Shown here one piece after another: positions 44,235 through 56,493 of a stretch of DNA of 64,000 bases. The notes beneath the pieces were generated by a model, which saw only the letters and a program-made list of their open reading frames with translations, ran no database searches and was not told the origin of the DNA. The stretch's first letter is position 1; each line of letters starts with the position of its first letter. Made by a program: the position numbers and the translations under genes. Source of the stretch: Ricinus communis (Eukaryota; Streptophyta; Magnoliopsida; Malpighiales; Euphorbiaceae); assembly GCF_019578655.1 (NCBI RefSeq), contig NC_063260.1:18038723-18102722 (forward strand), given 5' to 3'.

Positions 44235-44931
44235 TGAAGTTAGGAAAAACTAGTTCCAACAATGAAACTAGCACTTGAATTCAACTCCAAACGCCACAAA
44301 CCAAGTATGATTTGATAAGTAAGAATCAAACACAAGATTTTGGTTAGAGAATGCCACAAACTAAAAATAGTTTGATAAGTTCAAAGTTCATACAAGAACT
44401 TAAGCAAAAACACTCACAAAGAGCAAACAAAGATTATCATTCAAAATTTTATTCTTTAAAAATGAATTTGGCTTTGATATTTATAGCCAAAACAAGACAA
44501 AGAAACCTAAATAGATATTTTTTTGAGCTTTCCCACGTTTTCCCTTTAATTCCCCTTAAAACTCATTAAAAATGGCTGTTTTTTACATTGATGGCCCTCA
44601 TTTTGTAACTCCCAAATGACAACTAAACATGTGCACTCATTTGTAACTCCACACAACACACATATAACTCACACCTAATAAAATAATCCTTCATTAAATA
44701 AAAATAAACTAAAACAATTATTTAAGCTAAAACCCAAAAGATAAGAACCATATAAATATGAATTATGCCCAAAGGCCTAATCATAGTCGAATGGATTTTA
44801 TTCTTTAAAATGGATTGGATGCTTCATTATAAGGTTGGACTCTTGTTTTCATGCATGATTTGCATTTCTATTTTGGACCTTTTGGTTCATGCCTTTGCAA
44901 TGTAATCTCATAGCAGGCTTGATTCATATCA
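44235..44931 (-). repeat. Solo LTR (CRM-like family related to element D), inserted in B
   Basis: Read on the minus strand it starts TGATATGAATC (element D LTRs start TGATGTGAATC). It has a TATA box GGCTATAAATATC near 44480, and contains ACTTATCAAACT...AGTTTGTGGCATT, closely like the downstream half of the D LTR. The family match is by motif and order, and the sequence is diverged. Flanking pentamers do not match, so the boundaries are approximate. Confidence 0.5.
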
Positions 44932-45534
44932 TGATGACTATAAAGCGAATAAATAAGTAAATCTTTCAAAGTAAATTGTGTTAGCTTGGGATTCTCTGGA
45001 TGACAAGCTGAGTTGCTGTGAGAATGAATCGGTGGCGCAGTAGGCCCTATGTTGGATTATAGAGGAGACTTCTGGATTTCAGTCGAAGAGAAATTTTGTG
45101 TCAGGATGGCATGGTTTGTATCGATTGAAACCAGATGGATGATACGGCGTGGATGATATGATGTGGATGTCAAGGATATTCTATACGTGCAAGGGACACG
45201 TCATTAGGAAGGAAGTTAGCGAGTGGATTTTGGCAGGACTAGAGTTAGTCCAGATCTTTTAGAGGAGATTCTTTTCTCGCGAGCAACTGAAGACAGCTTT
45301 TAGGAAGTAGAGAGGTTGTGCGAACCCGATTGGTAGGACATGGAGATTGGTATTAGAAAGTATGTAATCCTTAGGCGTCTCTTGTGCAAGAGTGGTGCAG
45401 TTTGGTAAGGAGTGCAACTTAGCTCTTCTTCTGTGGAACCCTTGGAATTATCGGCAGGTTGGTGAGGTGGCATGCAAGTTGGACTTACCGCCAAATAATG
45501 TTCTCTGAGGTTAATCCAGTATTCGTAGGTCTGT
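44932..45534 (+). other. Element B internal remnant without recognised domain
   Basis: Moderately GC-rich sequence consistent with decayed gypsy pol. No motif is legible and there are stops in all frames. Confidence 0.4.
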
Positions 45535-45735
45535 CGATCCTTTGCTCGTATTGGACCCTCAGTGTATGGAAGTAAGTGAAGATTTGATTTCCGAGGAGCA
45601 GTAAGTCAGGATCGCGGATTCTCAGGTTCGCCCGTTTTGCTTAAGGGTTTTGTTGATGGGTCCTGTGGTTGAATTTATTTCTCCTGAGGAAAGTTTCCAA
45701 GAAGCCGAGTTAGAGATGAGAGGTTCCTGATTAGT
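45535..45735 (+). pseudogene. Element B pol C terminus (integrase tail of Tekay/Del type)
   Basis: One frame reads DPLLVLDPQCMEVSEDL, then VRIADSQVRPF and a EFISPEESFQEAELEMR segment. This is the usual end of chromovirus Tekay/Del pol proteins, where the sequence resembles a degenerate chromodomain region. A stop (TAG/TAA class) interrupts it near 45603. It confirms the family of B. Confidence 0.65.
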
Positions 45736-45790
45736 TTCAATCTTAGTGTGAAGCCCCTTTTTCTTTTAAAATTCGAGGACGAATTTTTCT

Positions 45791-45803
45791 TAAAGGGGGA
45801 GAA
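45791..45803 (+). other. Element B polypurine tract
   Basis: TAAAGGGGGAGAA directly precedes the 3' LTR TGTAATACC start. Confidence 0.85.
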
Positions 45804-48692
45804 TGTAATACCTAGAATTTTCATTTAATAATGTTAATATTAATGATAATTAATAAACTAGTTTTTATTTAAATTAATTTTAGCTCTATTTTTTTATTCG
45901 ATTTAATTGGAATGATTTAAATACAATTTTAAAATTTAATATTAGACAAATAAAGGAGTTATTTCTATACCCAATTAGTTTGATTTTTTAAGGAGTTAAT
46001 TAAGTAAATTACTTGAGAAATAAATTATATTTTTGGTTATTCAAATTTTTTTCCAAATGCATATTTATATAAATAAAATTATATTGAAAAACTATAGAAA
46101 AATTTGTTTTTTATGAAAGAATTTTTGGGGAAATTGGTATTTTAATTAACTAGTGGTATTAAATTTTAAGTTGGAAAATAGTTAGCAAATTGATTAATTA
46201 AATTAATTGTGTTAGGACTAAATTGGAAATTTATTTTGGGATGAGGATTAAAAGTGTAATTTTATTATTATCGGGTTTTAATAGAAATTTGTATGTTTGG
46301 TATTTTTATAATTAAATATATCGGCAAGGGCTTTTTGGTAATTTTACATTTGAAAGCAAGGGTATATATGTAATTGTATATTTTCAATAATTCTAGTTTA
46401 GCCCAAATTAAATAGTTAGGGGCCTAATTGAAAGGCTAAAGAAAAGTTTAGGGGTTATTGGAAATTTTGCAGGGCGAAATTGTTTTAATTAAAAAAGTCG
46501 AGGGACCAAAAGGTAAGAAAGAAAATTTGAAGGACCAATTGTCGATATAGAAGAAAAGAAAGAAGAAAGAATCGGGGAGAGAGAGAAGAAGAAGGAGGTT
46601 CGCTGCAGTACATGGCAGCCGGAGAAAGAGTCCGCCGTAGGGGTCTTTGTTGGCCGGCAAGGACGTTAGCGGCGAAAAAAAGGGGACGTTGTGGGCGCCG
46701 TTCGGCTTCCAACGTCCTTTGGCGGCGAGGTCGGTCTTGTTTTGACGGGTGAGTTGGGGGCTTCCTTTCGATGGCGGCGGCGTCGGCGTCGGCTTTGGTG
46801 GCCTTAGGAGGGAGTTTTGGTGAAGTGGTGGCAGCCGGTGTTTTCTAGTTTTTCCGGCGAGCTTTGGTTGATCGGAGGACGTATTCGGACTCTCCTCAGC
46901 TCAAGCTTCGCAATGGCACCAGTTTTGTGGCGATCGGAGTCCGTTTACAGATCGACGACCGAGATCGTTCGCAAATCTCTCCGGATGATCGGGGGTCAGA
47001 TCGGAAAATCAGAAGCGGGGATCGTCATCAGCGCGTCATTTCGAGTCCGTTTTTTTTTCTGATCATCGATCGGACTCCGGCGCCTAGAGGCGAGTCGGTC
47101 GAGCGATCGAGCGTCTTGGTAATTTTCTCTGGCCCGTTAATTTTAGAATTCTTTGGTAAATTATATGTTTATTGAATTGTGTTGTGTATTAGAAAATATT
47201 TGTGTATTAAAATAATTGTTTGTCGGACTGCCTGCCATAGTCGTGAATTATGCTGTATGGAGGAGTCGGGAAAAATAGTGAAGTCTTGGGGACCTGACTC
47301 CCGTTGAATAAATTGTCGAATATTTGAAGTGTTTTCTGGTAGGTCCTGGACCCGTTTTACAGGGGGTAAATGTCTGTATAGTAGGGGAGGTTTTGCCAAA
47401 TTTTCGGTAGAATTTACCTGAGTCGAGATTCTTGGACAGTCAGTCATAGGAATCTAGACCTAGGGTTAATTGTCTTTTGTTTCAGCGTTATTGATAAAAA
47501 AAAATTTGTGATTATATAATATGTCTGTTCGGCTCGCTCCAACCGAGGCACCGGAGGAGAGCTAGGAGGTTGCCAAAGCTGTGAGTTAAAGTCATATATC
47601 TATTATGCACGTGTCATGCACAAATTTTAAATAGTTATTGTGATTAATTGATTGCAAGTCTAAATTATTCATTTAATTATTATTCATATATATATATATA
47701 TATATATATATCATGCTTTTGAGTTCCATTCATATATATCATGTTCGTCATCACTGAATTCATCGATTTTGTGTTGACTCGGGACGGGACGACAGTAGAA
47801 CATAATATTTTGATGAGTGCACCGGTATAAATCCGTGAGTGATGAAAAAGGGGTAAAATGGTAAATTTAAAAGGAAAGTTTAGGACTTGCCATGGTCGAG
47901 CATCGCTCTCTAGGCTTAGTAGAGTGTGGTTCCCGGAGTAAATGTCCTTGGTCGAGCATTGTTCTCTGGGCACCGGCTTATTTGAAAACCTAAGTGACCA
48001 GACTTGAGGTAAGGTCCCTGGTCGAGCTTCGCTCTTTGGGCTCCAGTTCTGTTGGAATGAGAGAGTCGAGATATTAGAGTTGAGATTAGTCGAGATGTCA
48101 GTGTTGAGATTAACGAGATGTTAGTGTTGAGATTAAGGTTCTACTGAAATACTCCGTCCCGTAGTATGTAAGAAATTATTTTATTTAATTTAAGCATGAC
48201 ATAACACGTTTATTTTTGCATGACTTAGTTTTTATTTCAAATTAAATAAATGTGTTATTGAAGTGTTTGCAACTGTGTTTCTTGAATATATGATTTTAAC
48301 TCACTCTAGAGACTAACAGTCTCAATTTCACTGTTTTTCAGATCCGTGACTGTTAGTCTTCCCACGACTCTTATCTAGTAACCCGACTCCTTCATCATCG
48401 GGTGATGTAATTTATTTGGTATGTTAACTTGTAAAAATCTTAGATTCTCCGCAGTAGAACTACTAGACTTATCTGTTGTAATTCTTTGTAGTTTTAGGTC
48501 TCGCCTAATTCTTCTAGCAGACCGAATTAATTATGTAAAATTTAATGGTTACGATAAATTGTGGCATCAATAATATTAAATGAGATGAGATTTATTTAAA
48601 TCAGTAAGTGTCAAGCTTACTACAGGATTTAGTGGCCTTACGCCTACCCGTTCCTTAGTGCCAGTCATGGACCCACAGATGGGGTTGTGACA
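45804..48692 (+). repeat. Element B 3' LTR
   Basis: A complete LTR of 2889 bp running from TGTAATACCTAG to GGGTTGTGACA. It has an AT dinucleotide run at about 47687-47712 and one copy of the 82-bp unit that is expanded in A. Confidence 0.85.
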
Positions 48693-48697
48693 GCTCT
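48693..48697. repeat. Target-site duplication of element B, right copy
   Basis: GCTCT, identical to 42804-42808. Confidence 0.85.
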
Positions 48698-49490
48698 AGC
48701 TATTAATTGAAGACGTTTAATAAAAGATTTTGCTAAACCATTTTGAGTATGAACATGAGCTATTGGATGTTCAACAATTATTCCAATTAGCATGCAATAA
48801 TCATTAAAGGCCTTAGATGTAAATTCACCGGCATTATCAAGACGAATTGTCTTAATAGCATATTATGGAAACTGTGCTCTTAATCGAATTATTTGAATAA
48901 GTAATCTGAGAAATGCCAGATTCTGAGTTAATAATAAACATACATGTGACCATCTTGTTGATGCATATATTAACACCATAAAATATTTAAATGGTCAACA
49001 TGGAGGATAAATTTATCTACCCATATCACCTTGTATACGTTCTAGAAATCTAGGTAATTCATTTTGAATTTTGCTCGGAGAATGCCTAATAATCAGCTTT
49101 CCTTGAGAGCAAGCTGAACATGAGAATTCATTAGATTGAAGAATCTTCTAGTTCTTCAATGGATGGCCATAAGAACTTTTAATGATTTTTCGCATCATTG
49201 CTGATCCAGGATGACCTGATCAATCATGCCAAATAAGAAAAATATTTGGATTAGTAAACTTATAGTTTACTACCATATTTGTTTCAATAGTATATATATA
49301 TGTAAGCTAGAAGAGAAAGGAAGTAATTTCTCCAATACACATTTTTTTTCCATTGTGAAGGTTGTAATATAGAGATATTCTATATTTCTCCCATTTATAG
49401 TTTCAATATGATATCCGTTTCAGCGAATATCTTTAAAGCTTAAAAAGTTTCTACGAGATTTTAGGGAAAATAATGTGTTTTTTAGTAAAA
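48698..49490 (-). pseudogene. Element C integrase
   Basis: Minus-strand pieces follow the copia integrase order: an HHCC-side segment with CSACSQGKLIIRHSPSK (about 49130-49080), a TIRLDNAGEFTSKAFNDYC segment holding the second catalytic Asp (about 48860-48800), and a VEHPIAHVHTQNGLAKSFIKR segment (about 48770-48715). Several stops break the frame. The first catalytic Asp region near 49030 is poorly preserved. Confidence 0.75.
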
Positions 49491-49492
49491 AA

Positions 49493-49738
49493 TTATGTAT
49501 CTCCAAGTAGTAATATATTTGCTATTCCGGAGCCTTCAATTATTCTTTTACTACTAGATATTGTATTGACATAAGTTTCTCCCATTGTTAAATGGAAAAA
49601 ATATTTTTTATCTTTTAATATGTTGTGCGTGGTAGCACTGTCTGCAAAATATAAATTTGCATCATTTTTTCTTAATCCTACTAATGATTGAGTAGGATTA
49701 ATAATATCTTCACAAAAAAATATATTTATAAGTAACAA
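49493..49738 (-). pseudogene. Element C protease
   Basis: The open stretch holds FADSATTHNILKDKKYF, the copia protease active-site region (D-S-A-T/S-x-H). It is followed by NTISSSKRIIEGSGIANI. It is a fragment of a polyprotein, and integrase follows in the same orientation after stops. Confidence 0.8.
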
Positions 49739-49859
49739 AATAATAATTCAATAAAATCAATTCTAAAAGCACTTAAAAATAAATAAGTTACTAACACTAT
49801 AAGCTAGTATTTGAATAAAAAAATAATTATTAAAAAAGTCAAACTAAGGAGCTAAAGGA

Positions 49860-50400
49860 AACACATAATTTTAGGTATTCACATTGCCATCGCTGATCAA
49901 ATGATCAATTTTTTCTTCAGGATCTTCAAAGAAATCTGACACATCTAAATTTGTGAGAGTGCTAAAATCATCACCAAAATCATCATCATTTTCTGTCAAA
50001 TTTGCCTCTATATTTTTGCTTTTCTACTTCAAGGACTCTTGATATAGATCAGCAAGGTATTCTGATATACGACAGGTACAAGACCAATGCCCTTTCATGC
50101 CATATCGAATTTAGCTTTGCTTTGCTTTTCTAAATTTTATTTTGCTTAGTAACAAGAAGACATGAAAATTAATTCAGAATATTTCTTAAAACCTTTTTCT
50201 TAATATTGCTGCTGCAAGAGCATAGTCGAGACATGAAAAATAGTAAATGTTTTTTTAACATATCATAGTTAGTAATATTTTCTCCACATAATTTTAATTT
50301 AGAACTAATTCTAAAAACTGCAGAGTTATATTCACTTGTAGTTTTAAAGTCTTGCAATTGTAAATGCATCCATTCATAACGAGTCTTTGGAAGGATGATT
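49860..50400 (-). pseudogene. Element C gag
   Basis: The piece at 50369-50169 carries MHLQLQDFKTTSEYNSA and SKLKLCGENITN, the copia gag (UBN2-type) core. Downstream, near 50110-50070, a degraded zinc knuckle reads GMKGHWSCTC. An acidic DDDFGDDF tail near 49975 follows. The frame is broken several times. Confidence 0.75.
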
Positions 50401-51225
50401 GATTTATGATGATCATGTGAATTAGTATAAATCTCTTAGAGACTAATATATTTGGTTCTTCAGAAATATAAAAATATTAATACTTTAATAAATTGAGATA
50501 CTGGATTTTAAGATACTTAGTTCTTCAAGAACTTAAGGTCAAGATTTTTCAAGAATTTATACATTAGTTATTTATTTAATTTAGTTATTCAAGAACTAAA
50601 ATTAATACTAGTTCTTTAGAAACTAAAATTTATAATAGAGTTCTTCAGGAACTATATAACACTAGTTCTTCATGAACTAGAAATTAATTAACATTAACTA
50701 ATAAATAATATATCATACAATTTATAAAGTCATACAATGCATGATTATGTTATAAAAAGAAATTTCATTAAAAATAAAACTTTATTGATAATGAATAGAA
50801 AAGAAAGAAAAAAAATCTATGAAGATGCATACAAAATTAAAGTGCAAATATAAAAGATTTTATTGGTAATTGGACAAAAGAATTAACAAGATCCTAGCTA
50901 AATTCAAGGCAGTAAATAAAAAAAATGGCACTGCACATTCAAATCAAAAGTAATAAATATTTTTAAAAAATAAAACTAAAGATGTTGATATGAGAGAAGA
51001 AAAATTTAGAATATGTATATAAAAATAATAAACCAAGATTTAAGCGTGCAAGATATCAATAGAAATAAAAAATTTAAATACAGTATCATAAAAGCATAAT
51101 AAATAATATATATCTAAGGCAAGATTTAAAATCTTTTCAAAATATATAGTATAAAAATTATGTTATGAAAAAAAAATTATGGTATATAAAAAAATATGAA
51201 TTTTATTTTGAATTATTCAATGCAA
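50401..51225 (-). other. Element C leader or gag N-terminal region
   Basis: AT-rich sequence with no legible protein. It includes a loose repeat of AGTTCTT and AAGAACTA between about 50455 and 50690. Confidence 0.4.
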
Positions 51226-51241
51226 TCATATGCTGATAACA
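51226..51241 (-). other. Element C primer-binding-site region
   Basis: On the minus strand the LTR end AACA is followed by TGTTATCAGCATATG. The TATCAG core is shared with copia primer sites complementary to initiator tRNA-Met. Confidence 0.55.
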
Positions 51242-51464
51242 TGTTATTAAATAAAGAATAAAAAGAAAAATAAAGAATATTATAAAATAAAAATTAAGAA
51301 CAAAGTAAATAAATAGAGAATAGAGAATAATTTTTCTGCATCATTCCATTGATGTAACACATATTTATAGATATAAAAAATTACAGAAATTAAATTATAT
51401 TTACATAAAAAAATCTATTTATAGACATCCACTATAATCCAAAAACTTTAATATTATCATAACA
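51242..51464 (-). repeat. Element C 5' LTR
   Basis: This 223-bp LTR reads TGTTATGATAATATT at its minus-strand start (51464) and ends TTTAATAACA. Its outer half matches 35392-35511. Confidence 0.75.
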
Positions 51465-54140
51465 AGAATCTATCTTTCATATAATACAATCACATGAGTC
51501 ATTGGATTGGGCACCTATTCTTTAAAACTTTGTTTTATGATGTTCACTAGCTAGGAATGAATTTTTCTATCCCAACATTGTCCTTGCAGTTAATATTATG
51601 CTTGTGAATTGTACTCTCGAGGACTTCGCAAGCAAACAACCAAACAAAAACTTGACAATGTTCATATGTTAAACAATGAACTTTTAGGATCTTGTCCCAT
51701 TCAGGCGGCAGTGATCTTTGCCATTGAGGTTTGTGCTTTTTATAGCTTTCAATCCTTTTAGATTATATCATATTGTTAGCATTATGTAGACAAAAAGACA
51801 AATTCTAAAATATATAAATTAGAAAGAAACTCAACTAGAAATAGACATGTAGGAGCTGGTACATTGTTGTCATGCAGGAGCTGCTGTTTATTTTTTCTGC
51901 TTCATTTCTTGCTTTCCTTTGTAGGATGATTTTCTCGTTTTATTAATAAAAATCTTTATTGATTGTAAAAGAATACAAATACACATTCTAACTAAAACAT
52001 TTCTTTTTCATATTATTATTTTCAATCAGTTACATAGAATTAAAGAAGGTTCATAGAATGCGATCATTCTCTTAAAAAAAGAAGAGTTGAAAAAATAGTT
52101 CAATTTACAATAATTATTTTTTTTTCTTAGATTTTTTGCGACACGTAAATATATATATTTTTGTGCATCAAAAAGGATATATGTATTTTTTTCAATTAGC
52201 AGAAACTGATAGTATCATATAACACCGTTAAATCTTTTGATGTGTCCTAACTTGATATAACGTCCTTATAATTAGTTTTCTTTGACAGAAGTCCTTATAC
52301 TCGATTCAATTTAAGGATTTCAATTTTGCAATCAGCATTGCATGAAAGCAAAATTTAATGTTATTTTGGTAAATATATTGACTTCTATTAATGGAGAAGA
52401 ATGTGTACGGATCTCTAGTTGATAGCAGATTTAGAGAATATTTGGTCCATAAATTTTATGCAGTTAATAATTATTTTTTACTAAACAAATATGTTAACTG
52501 TTTGATCAATATTTAAGAATTAGTAGTTAATAATTATTTTAATCCTACTCAGTGGTTGATTATATCAGTTTTATTTTTATTTTTCTTAATCAGTTGATAA
52601 CTGATTTGAGTTTATTTTTATATATGTAGTTTGGACAATATTATGTTTATTAGAATTATTAATAATCTTACTTTAAGTTGATACTCTATAGTTAATTTTC
52701 CATAATTCATTATAAATAATTATTATTTTAAAATTATACTTAATAATTAAATAACTATAATATTTATAATTATGATATTTAATTTAGAAATTTTTATTAA
52801 TGGAATTTAAATTTAAGTTTCTAATTTTAAAATAACTTTTATAAATATTTCTAACAACAAACACGATTGAGCTAAACAAAATTAACTATAATATTTTTAA
52901 TTATTATAAATTATTTTATTAAATTTTATTATTAAAAATAATACAATAAAATGAAATATATTTAAAGATAAATGGTTAAAGTGCCAATTTGCATCTGATC
53001 TGGGAACCAATACATAGTTAGCTCATATTTTAATTTTCTGACTAATTTACTTAACTAAGTAAAAATGGTAAATTCAATCCAATTAAAAGACTTACACAAT
53101 ATAAAAAGTTCAATTTAGTCCCTAAACTTCATACTAAATGCCAAATTATATAAAAGCATAAAATATTTTGAAAATATAAAATTTGTTCTAAATTTATAAA
53201 AAATTCTATATAAGTTTGGTAAAATTTTGTCATTCACATGATTCAAATATGCTAGTTTATTCACATGATTAGAGTTTATTTTGAAACTCTATATGATTAG
53301 GTTAGATCTGCTCGATTTTGCCATGATTATGAAGATTTAAGTTAAGATCTACATGATTAGGGCTTTCAATTGTGTTTTGGCATGATAAAGTCTGTTAATA
53401 TTTTAATTACTTGCTTAAACGAAACTGATGTTCTATTAGATTTTTTTTAGGAAAGTTTCTTTATTTGCATCTGCCATCTAATGGATTTTTCTATTTTTGT
53501 TAATCTGTTCATTTCAAATTCTCAGTATATTTAGGATATGTTAATTCCTTTATTCCTTTATTATTTTCATGAATAATAATTAATTTGGCATGATGATTAA
53601 ATCTCACATATATTCTTATTTGGCAAAAACCATAGTAAGTTTATCTAAGACTTTTACATGTTTGGACGTAACCTTCTTGTTCTATTGTTTCTTGCCTTAT
53701 CTGCTTCGATTCTAATTGTTTACTAATTGATTTTGCCTTATTTTCTGTGCATTGACAATTTCTGGGGTATCTAGAGCTCAAAATCACCTGCAATTGAGCA
53801 AAAATCACCAGAATCGACCAATCTCAGCAATGACTAGTCCCATATCCAATCGACTGCTCGCCTCCCCGTCTAGACTGTTTTCGCCCATTTCACCCGTTTT
53901 TTGCTAATTTTTGCTTGTTTTAGCCCGTTCTTGTTTATTTTTAGTCATTAATTACAGAGGAATGTAATTTTTATTATTTTCTTGTTTTTTTTTTTTGCAT
54001 GTAAAAATTAGTCTAAATAGAGTAAAGATTGGTAAAATTAGGCTTAAGCAATAAAATTAAGTTAGAATTAGGTGGACCTATTGCCATGTTATATTGTTTA
54101 TGTGTAAAAATAATATATTGCATTTATAGGATTAATTAAT
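51465..54140. other. AT-rich stretch without recognised features
   Basis: No ORF, RNA gene or element boundary is recognised. A short GC-richer patch lies at about 53780-53930. Confidence 0.6.
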
Positions 54141-55468
54141 AAAATTAAAAGTAGAAATACACAGTTAAGGAAGTTGATTTCAGATCCATCTCTAGGTGTG
54201 GCGATACTTCCTTAAGGAATCCAATTATACCACAAAGTATTCTTGGTGATTACCAAGATAGTGACTCTCTTCTATGTGTTAGTCTCTATGACTGGTTAGC
54301 GTGTTTCTATTTAAGTTGCAAGTGTCGTGGTCATTAATCACTGCCCACACAACTACATTAATCAGCCGAAAAAAATAGGCCCTTAGTCACAGCAATTGTT
54401 ATTGATTCTATAAGTTCAAGATTGGTTCATGAAAATCTATAAAGCATGAGAGCACTTTTCAATTGGTCAAGCTGACCATCTATGTGTAAAGACTCTCTAC
54501 AAGACCCGCAATCATGTCAAGACACCTAGCAATGAAAGAGTCTTCTCTTTGAGAAGCACGAGGATGCATGTAACTCAAGAAAAATGCAAAATCTAGCAGA
54601 AGGTTATGCGATCTTAAGCATGAGCACATTTCCGAGTGCGATCAAGCCAAGTGTGAGGGCCTTTTTAAAGCGTGAGGATGGAATTTGCATTAATATTGAG
54701 TCAGAGGCCGTAACACCAACGACTGATAAAGCAATTCCACATGTCTAAAGTCGTTGGAGCCCCAATGACTATATTCAGGAAGTGGGTGGGCGCTTTTCAA
54801 GCGCGAGGGCTGCTTTTAAACAGTAAGGTATATTTTGCCAAATTATCTAGACTTGCAATTAATGAGCTATAGGCTATTTGTAATGTTTCTTTATGATTTG
54901 GTATGAATATAAATACCCTTCATAAAAATTAGAATATAAGCGTGTGAATTCTTTAGTGCCCAAACTCTTACAAATTTATTACTCAACTTCTACACCAAAT
55001 TCTTTCTTTGTATAGTGTCTTAAGTTGAGTTCTTTCATTCAACTATACTTGTAAAAGATTGTTGTGTAAGCCTAAGAACAAAACATAAGCTAAAGGGTTA
55101 TTGTGTTAGCCTATGATCAAAACACATGGAGTTAGTTGTTGAGTTTTTATTAAAACTCAACGATTAAAGGGACTTAATGTGAGATTGAATCACTAAGGAA
55201 AGATGTTTATTGTTAGCTTGTAAAAATAAAAAGTTATTGAGTGAGCTTGCTAAAACCCAAGGTTTTTAAATCAAGTTTGATCTTAAGGATTATATATAAG
55301 GAGGATTGTTCTTGAACCACTATAAATTCCTTGTATCAATCTCTCCAACCCTTCCTCTCATCTTATTTTCATTTTATTGCATTTGTGATCCTTATGCTTG
55401 TCTACTTCAATTTAATTTCATAATTTGAAGTCACTAATTCAACCCATCGTTCTTAGTTCCAAGGAACA
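54141..55468 (+). repeat. Probable 5' LTR of copia element G (start uncertain)
   Basis: A TATA box TATAAATAC (54908-54916) is followed by a leader-like region, and the stretch ends just before a PBS-like site (55472) and a copia gag start. No second LTR is in the window to prove it, and the 5' boundary is a guess. Confidence 0.4.
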
Positions 55469-55471
55469 ACA

Positions 55472-55485
55472 AGTGGAATTAGAGC
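55472..55485 (+). other. PBS-like site of element G
   Basis: TGGAATTAGAGCTT resembles the initiator-Met primer site TGGTATCAGAGC with three changes. Confidence 0.5.
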
Positions 55486-55528
55486 TTAAATACTCATTCT
55501 CAAGCTTAATTATGAGGGTAAAGATTAA

Positions 55529-55645
55529 ATGGCAACCAATAAAGGAATTCAACACCGTAAACTATTCTTTATAGATCCAACTATGCTTTTTGAAAGTTCC
55601 ATATAGAAATCTATTTGGATTTATAGGGTAATGAGATTTGGGATT
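55529..55645 (+). pseudogene. Element G gag, N-terminal piece
   Basis: ATG at 55529 starts MATNKG. Across frames the piece follows the copia gag N-terminal order to an IW-D segment at about 55640. Element D interrupts it at 55646, and the gag continues at 62519. Confidence 0.6.
55641..55645. repeat. Target-site duplication of element D, left copy
   Basis: GGATT, identical to 62514-62518. Confidence 0.92.
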
Positions 55646-55868
55646 TGATGTGAATCCAAGTTCAAAGCTTAAAGAGATCCAAGATCCATTAATAGTACAA
55701 GAAGGCCCAATCACAAGGTCCAAATCCAAGAAGCTTCAACAAGCCATATTGGGTTTAATTAGGGACATTTGGAAAGTCCAAGAACTTCAACCCAATAAGG
55801 CATCCATGGAGGCCCAAGGAATAATATTTAACTTGTTTTCATGTTAATAACAATTAGGATTACATGTA

Positions 55869-56009
55869 GCCACCATACAAGTTAATGTGGTAATTAATAC
55901 CAAGTAATGGCTATCAATGTGGGTAGTGGTTATTAAGAGCCACCATATACAAGTTAATGGGGTAATTAATACCAAGTAATGGCTATTAGTATGGATAGTG
56001 GTTACTAAG
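55869..56009. repeat. Two-copy tandem repeat in the D LTR
   Basis: A 70-71-bp unit, each copy containing AATTAATACCAAGTAATGGC, lies upstream of the TATA box. It is repeated at 61905-62045 in the 3' LTR. Confidence 0.85.
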
Positions 56010-56076
56010 GCCATTTAAGAGTAAAAGTAATCATATGTGTGCGAGTCTATTTTAGTAGTGTGTGCATGGACTTGTA

Positions 56077-56085
56077 CTCTATATA
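56077..56085 (+). promoter_or_regulatory. TATA box of the D LTR
   Basis: CTATATAAACAAG occurs between the tandem repeats and a pyrimidine-rich leader, as expected for the U3/R border. Confidence 0.65.
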
Positions 56086-56481
56086 AACAAGTCCTTTTCT
56101 TTCTTTTAGAGCATGATTGAATTTGATATATGAAATTTTGTTTGAGTTTTATTGTGAGGAATTTTATCTTTAATTTCTTGCTTGAACTTTGCGACTTATC
56201 AAGCTTTATTCTAGCTTGTGGTGTCAAAATCTAAATCTTTGTTTTCTTGTTATTTATCAAACTTTCTTGTTTGTGGCATAAGAGGAAATTCAAAGTCTAT
56301 CTTAGTATCTTTATCCTTGTTGGTAAAGGGGTTAAGTAGCATCCATCTTCTTACTTCAATCTTTGAACGATCCGAATTTGTGGATTAAATTAGTAATTTC
56401 TAGTTTTTTTCTAATTCAACTTATCATAGTATTTTTGCTATTAGGGAGTTAATTGATAAAACCTACAATTCCCATCATAAG

Positions 56482-56493
56482 TGGTATCAGAGC
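56482..56493 (+). other. Element D primer-binding site (initiator tRNA-Met)
   Basis: TGGTATCAGAGC lies 4 nt after the LTR end and is the exact complement of the usual plant initiator tRNA-Met 3' end. Confidence 0.92.

Larger units (their letters stand above)
42809..48692 (+). mobile_element. Element B: deleted Tekay/Del-like Ty3/gypsy element
   Basis: The left part (42809 to about 44225) matches the first half of the 3' LTR (45804-48692). The join at about 44226 lacks the rest of the 5' LTR, the PBS, gag and most of pol. Only a degraded pol C terminus (about 45535-45735), a PPT (45791-45803) and the full 3' LTR remain. The 5-bp target duplication GCTCT is intact, so the internal loss happened after insertion. 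A minus-strand solo LTR of another family lies at about 44235-44931. Confidence 0.85.
35392..51464 (-). mobile_element. Element C: minus-strand Ty1/copia retrotransposon split by two gypsy insertions
   Basis: On the minus strand the order is 5' LTR (51464-51242), PBS-like site, gag, protease, integrase, then RT and RNase H, then a truncated 3' LTR (35511-35392). Integrase before RT is the copia order. Insertion B (42809-48692) separates integrase from RT, and insertion A (35841-40471) interrupts the RNase H C-terminal region. Without the inserts the element would be about 5.5 kb. All genes carry stops or deletions, and the catalytic RT motif is deleted. It is the oldest layer of this nest. 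Confidence 0.85.
55646..56477 (+). repeat. Element D 5' LTR
   Basis: It starts TGATGTGAATCC and ends CCCATCA. It contains two tandem copies of a 70-bp unit (55869-55938 and 55939-56009) beginning GCCACCATA. A TATA box lies near 56077. Its first 200 bp encode the C terminus of pol in the 3' copy. Confidence 0.95.
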
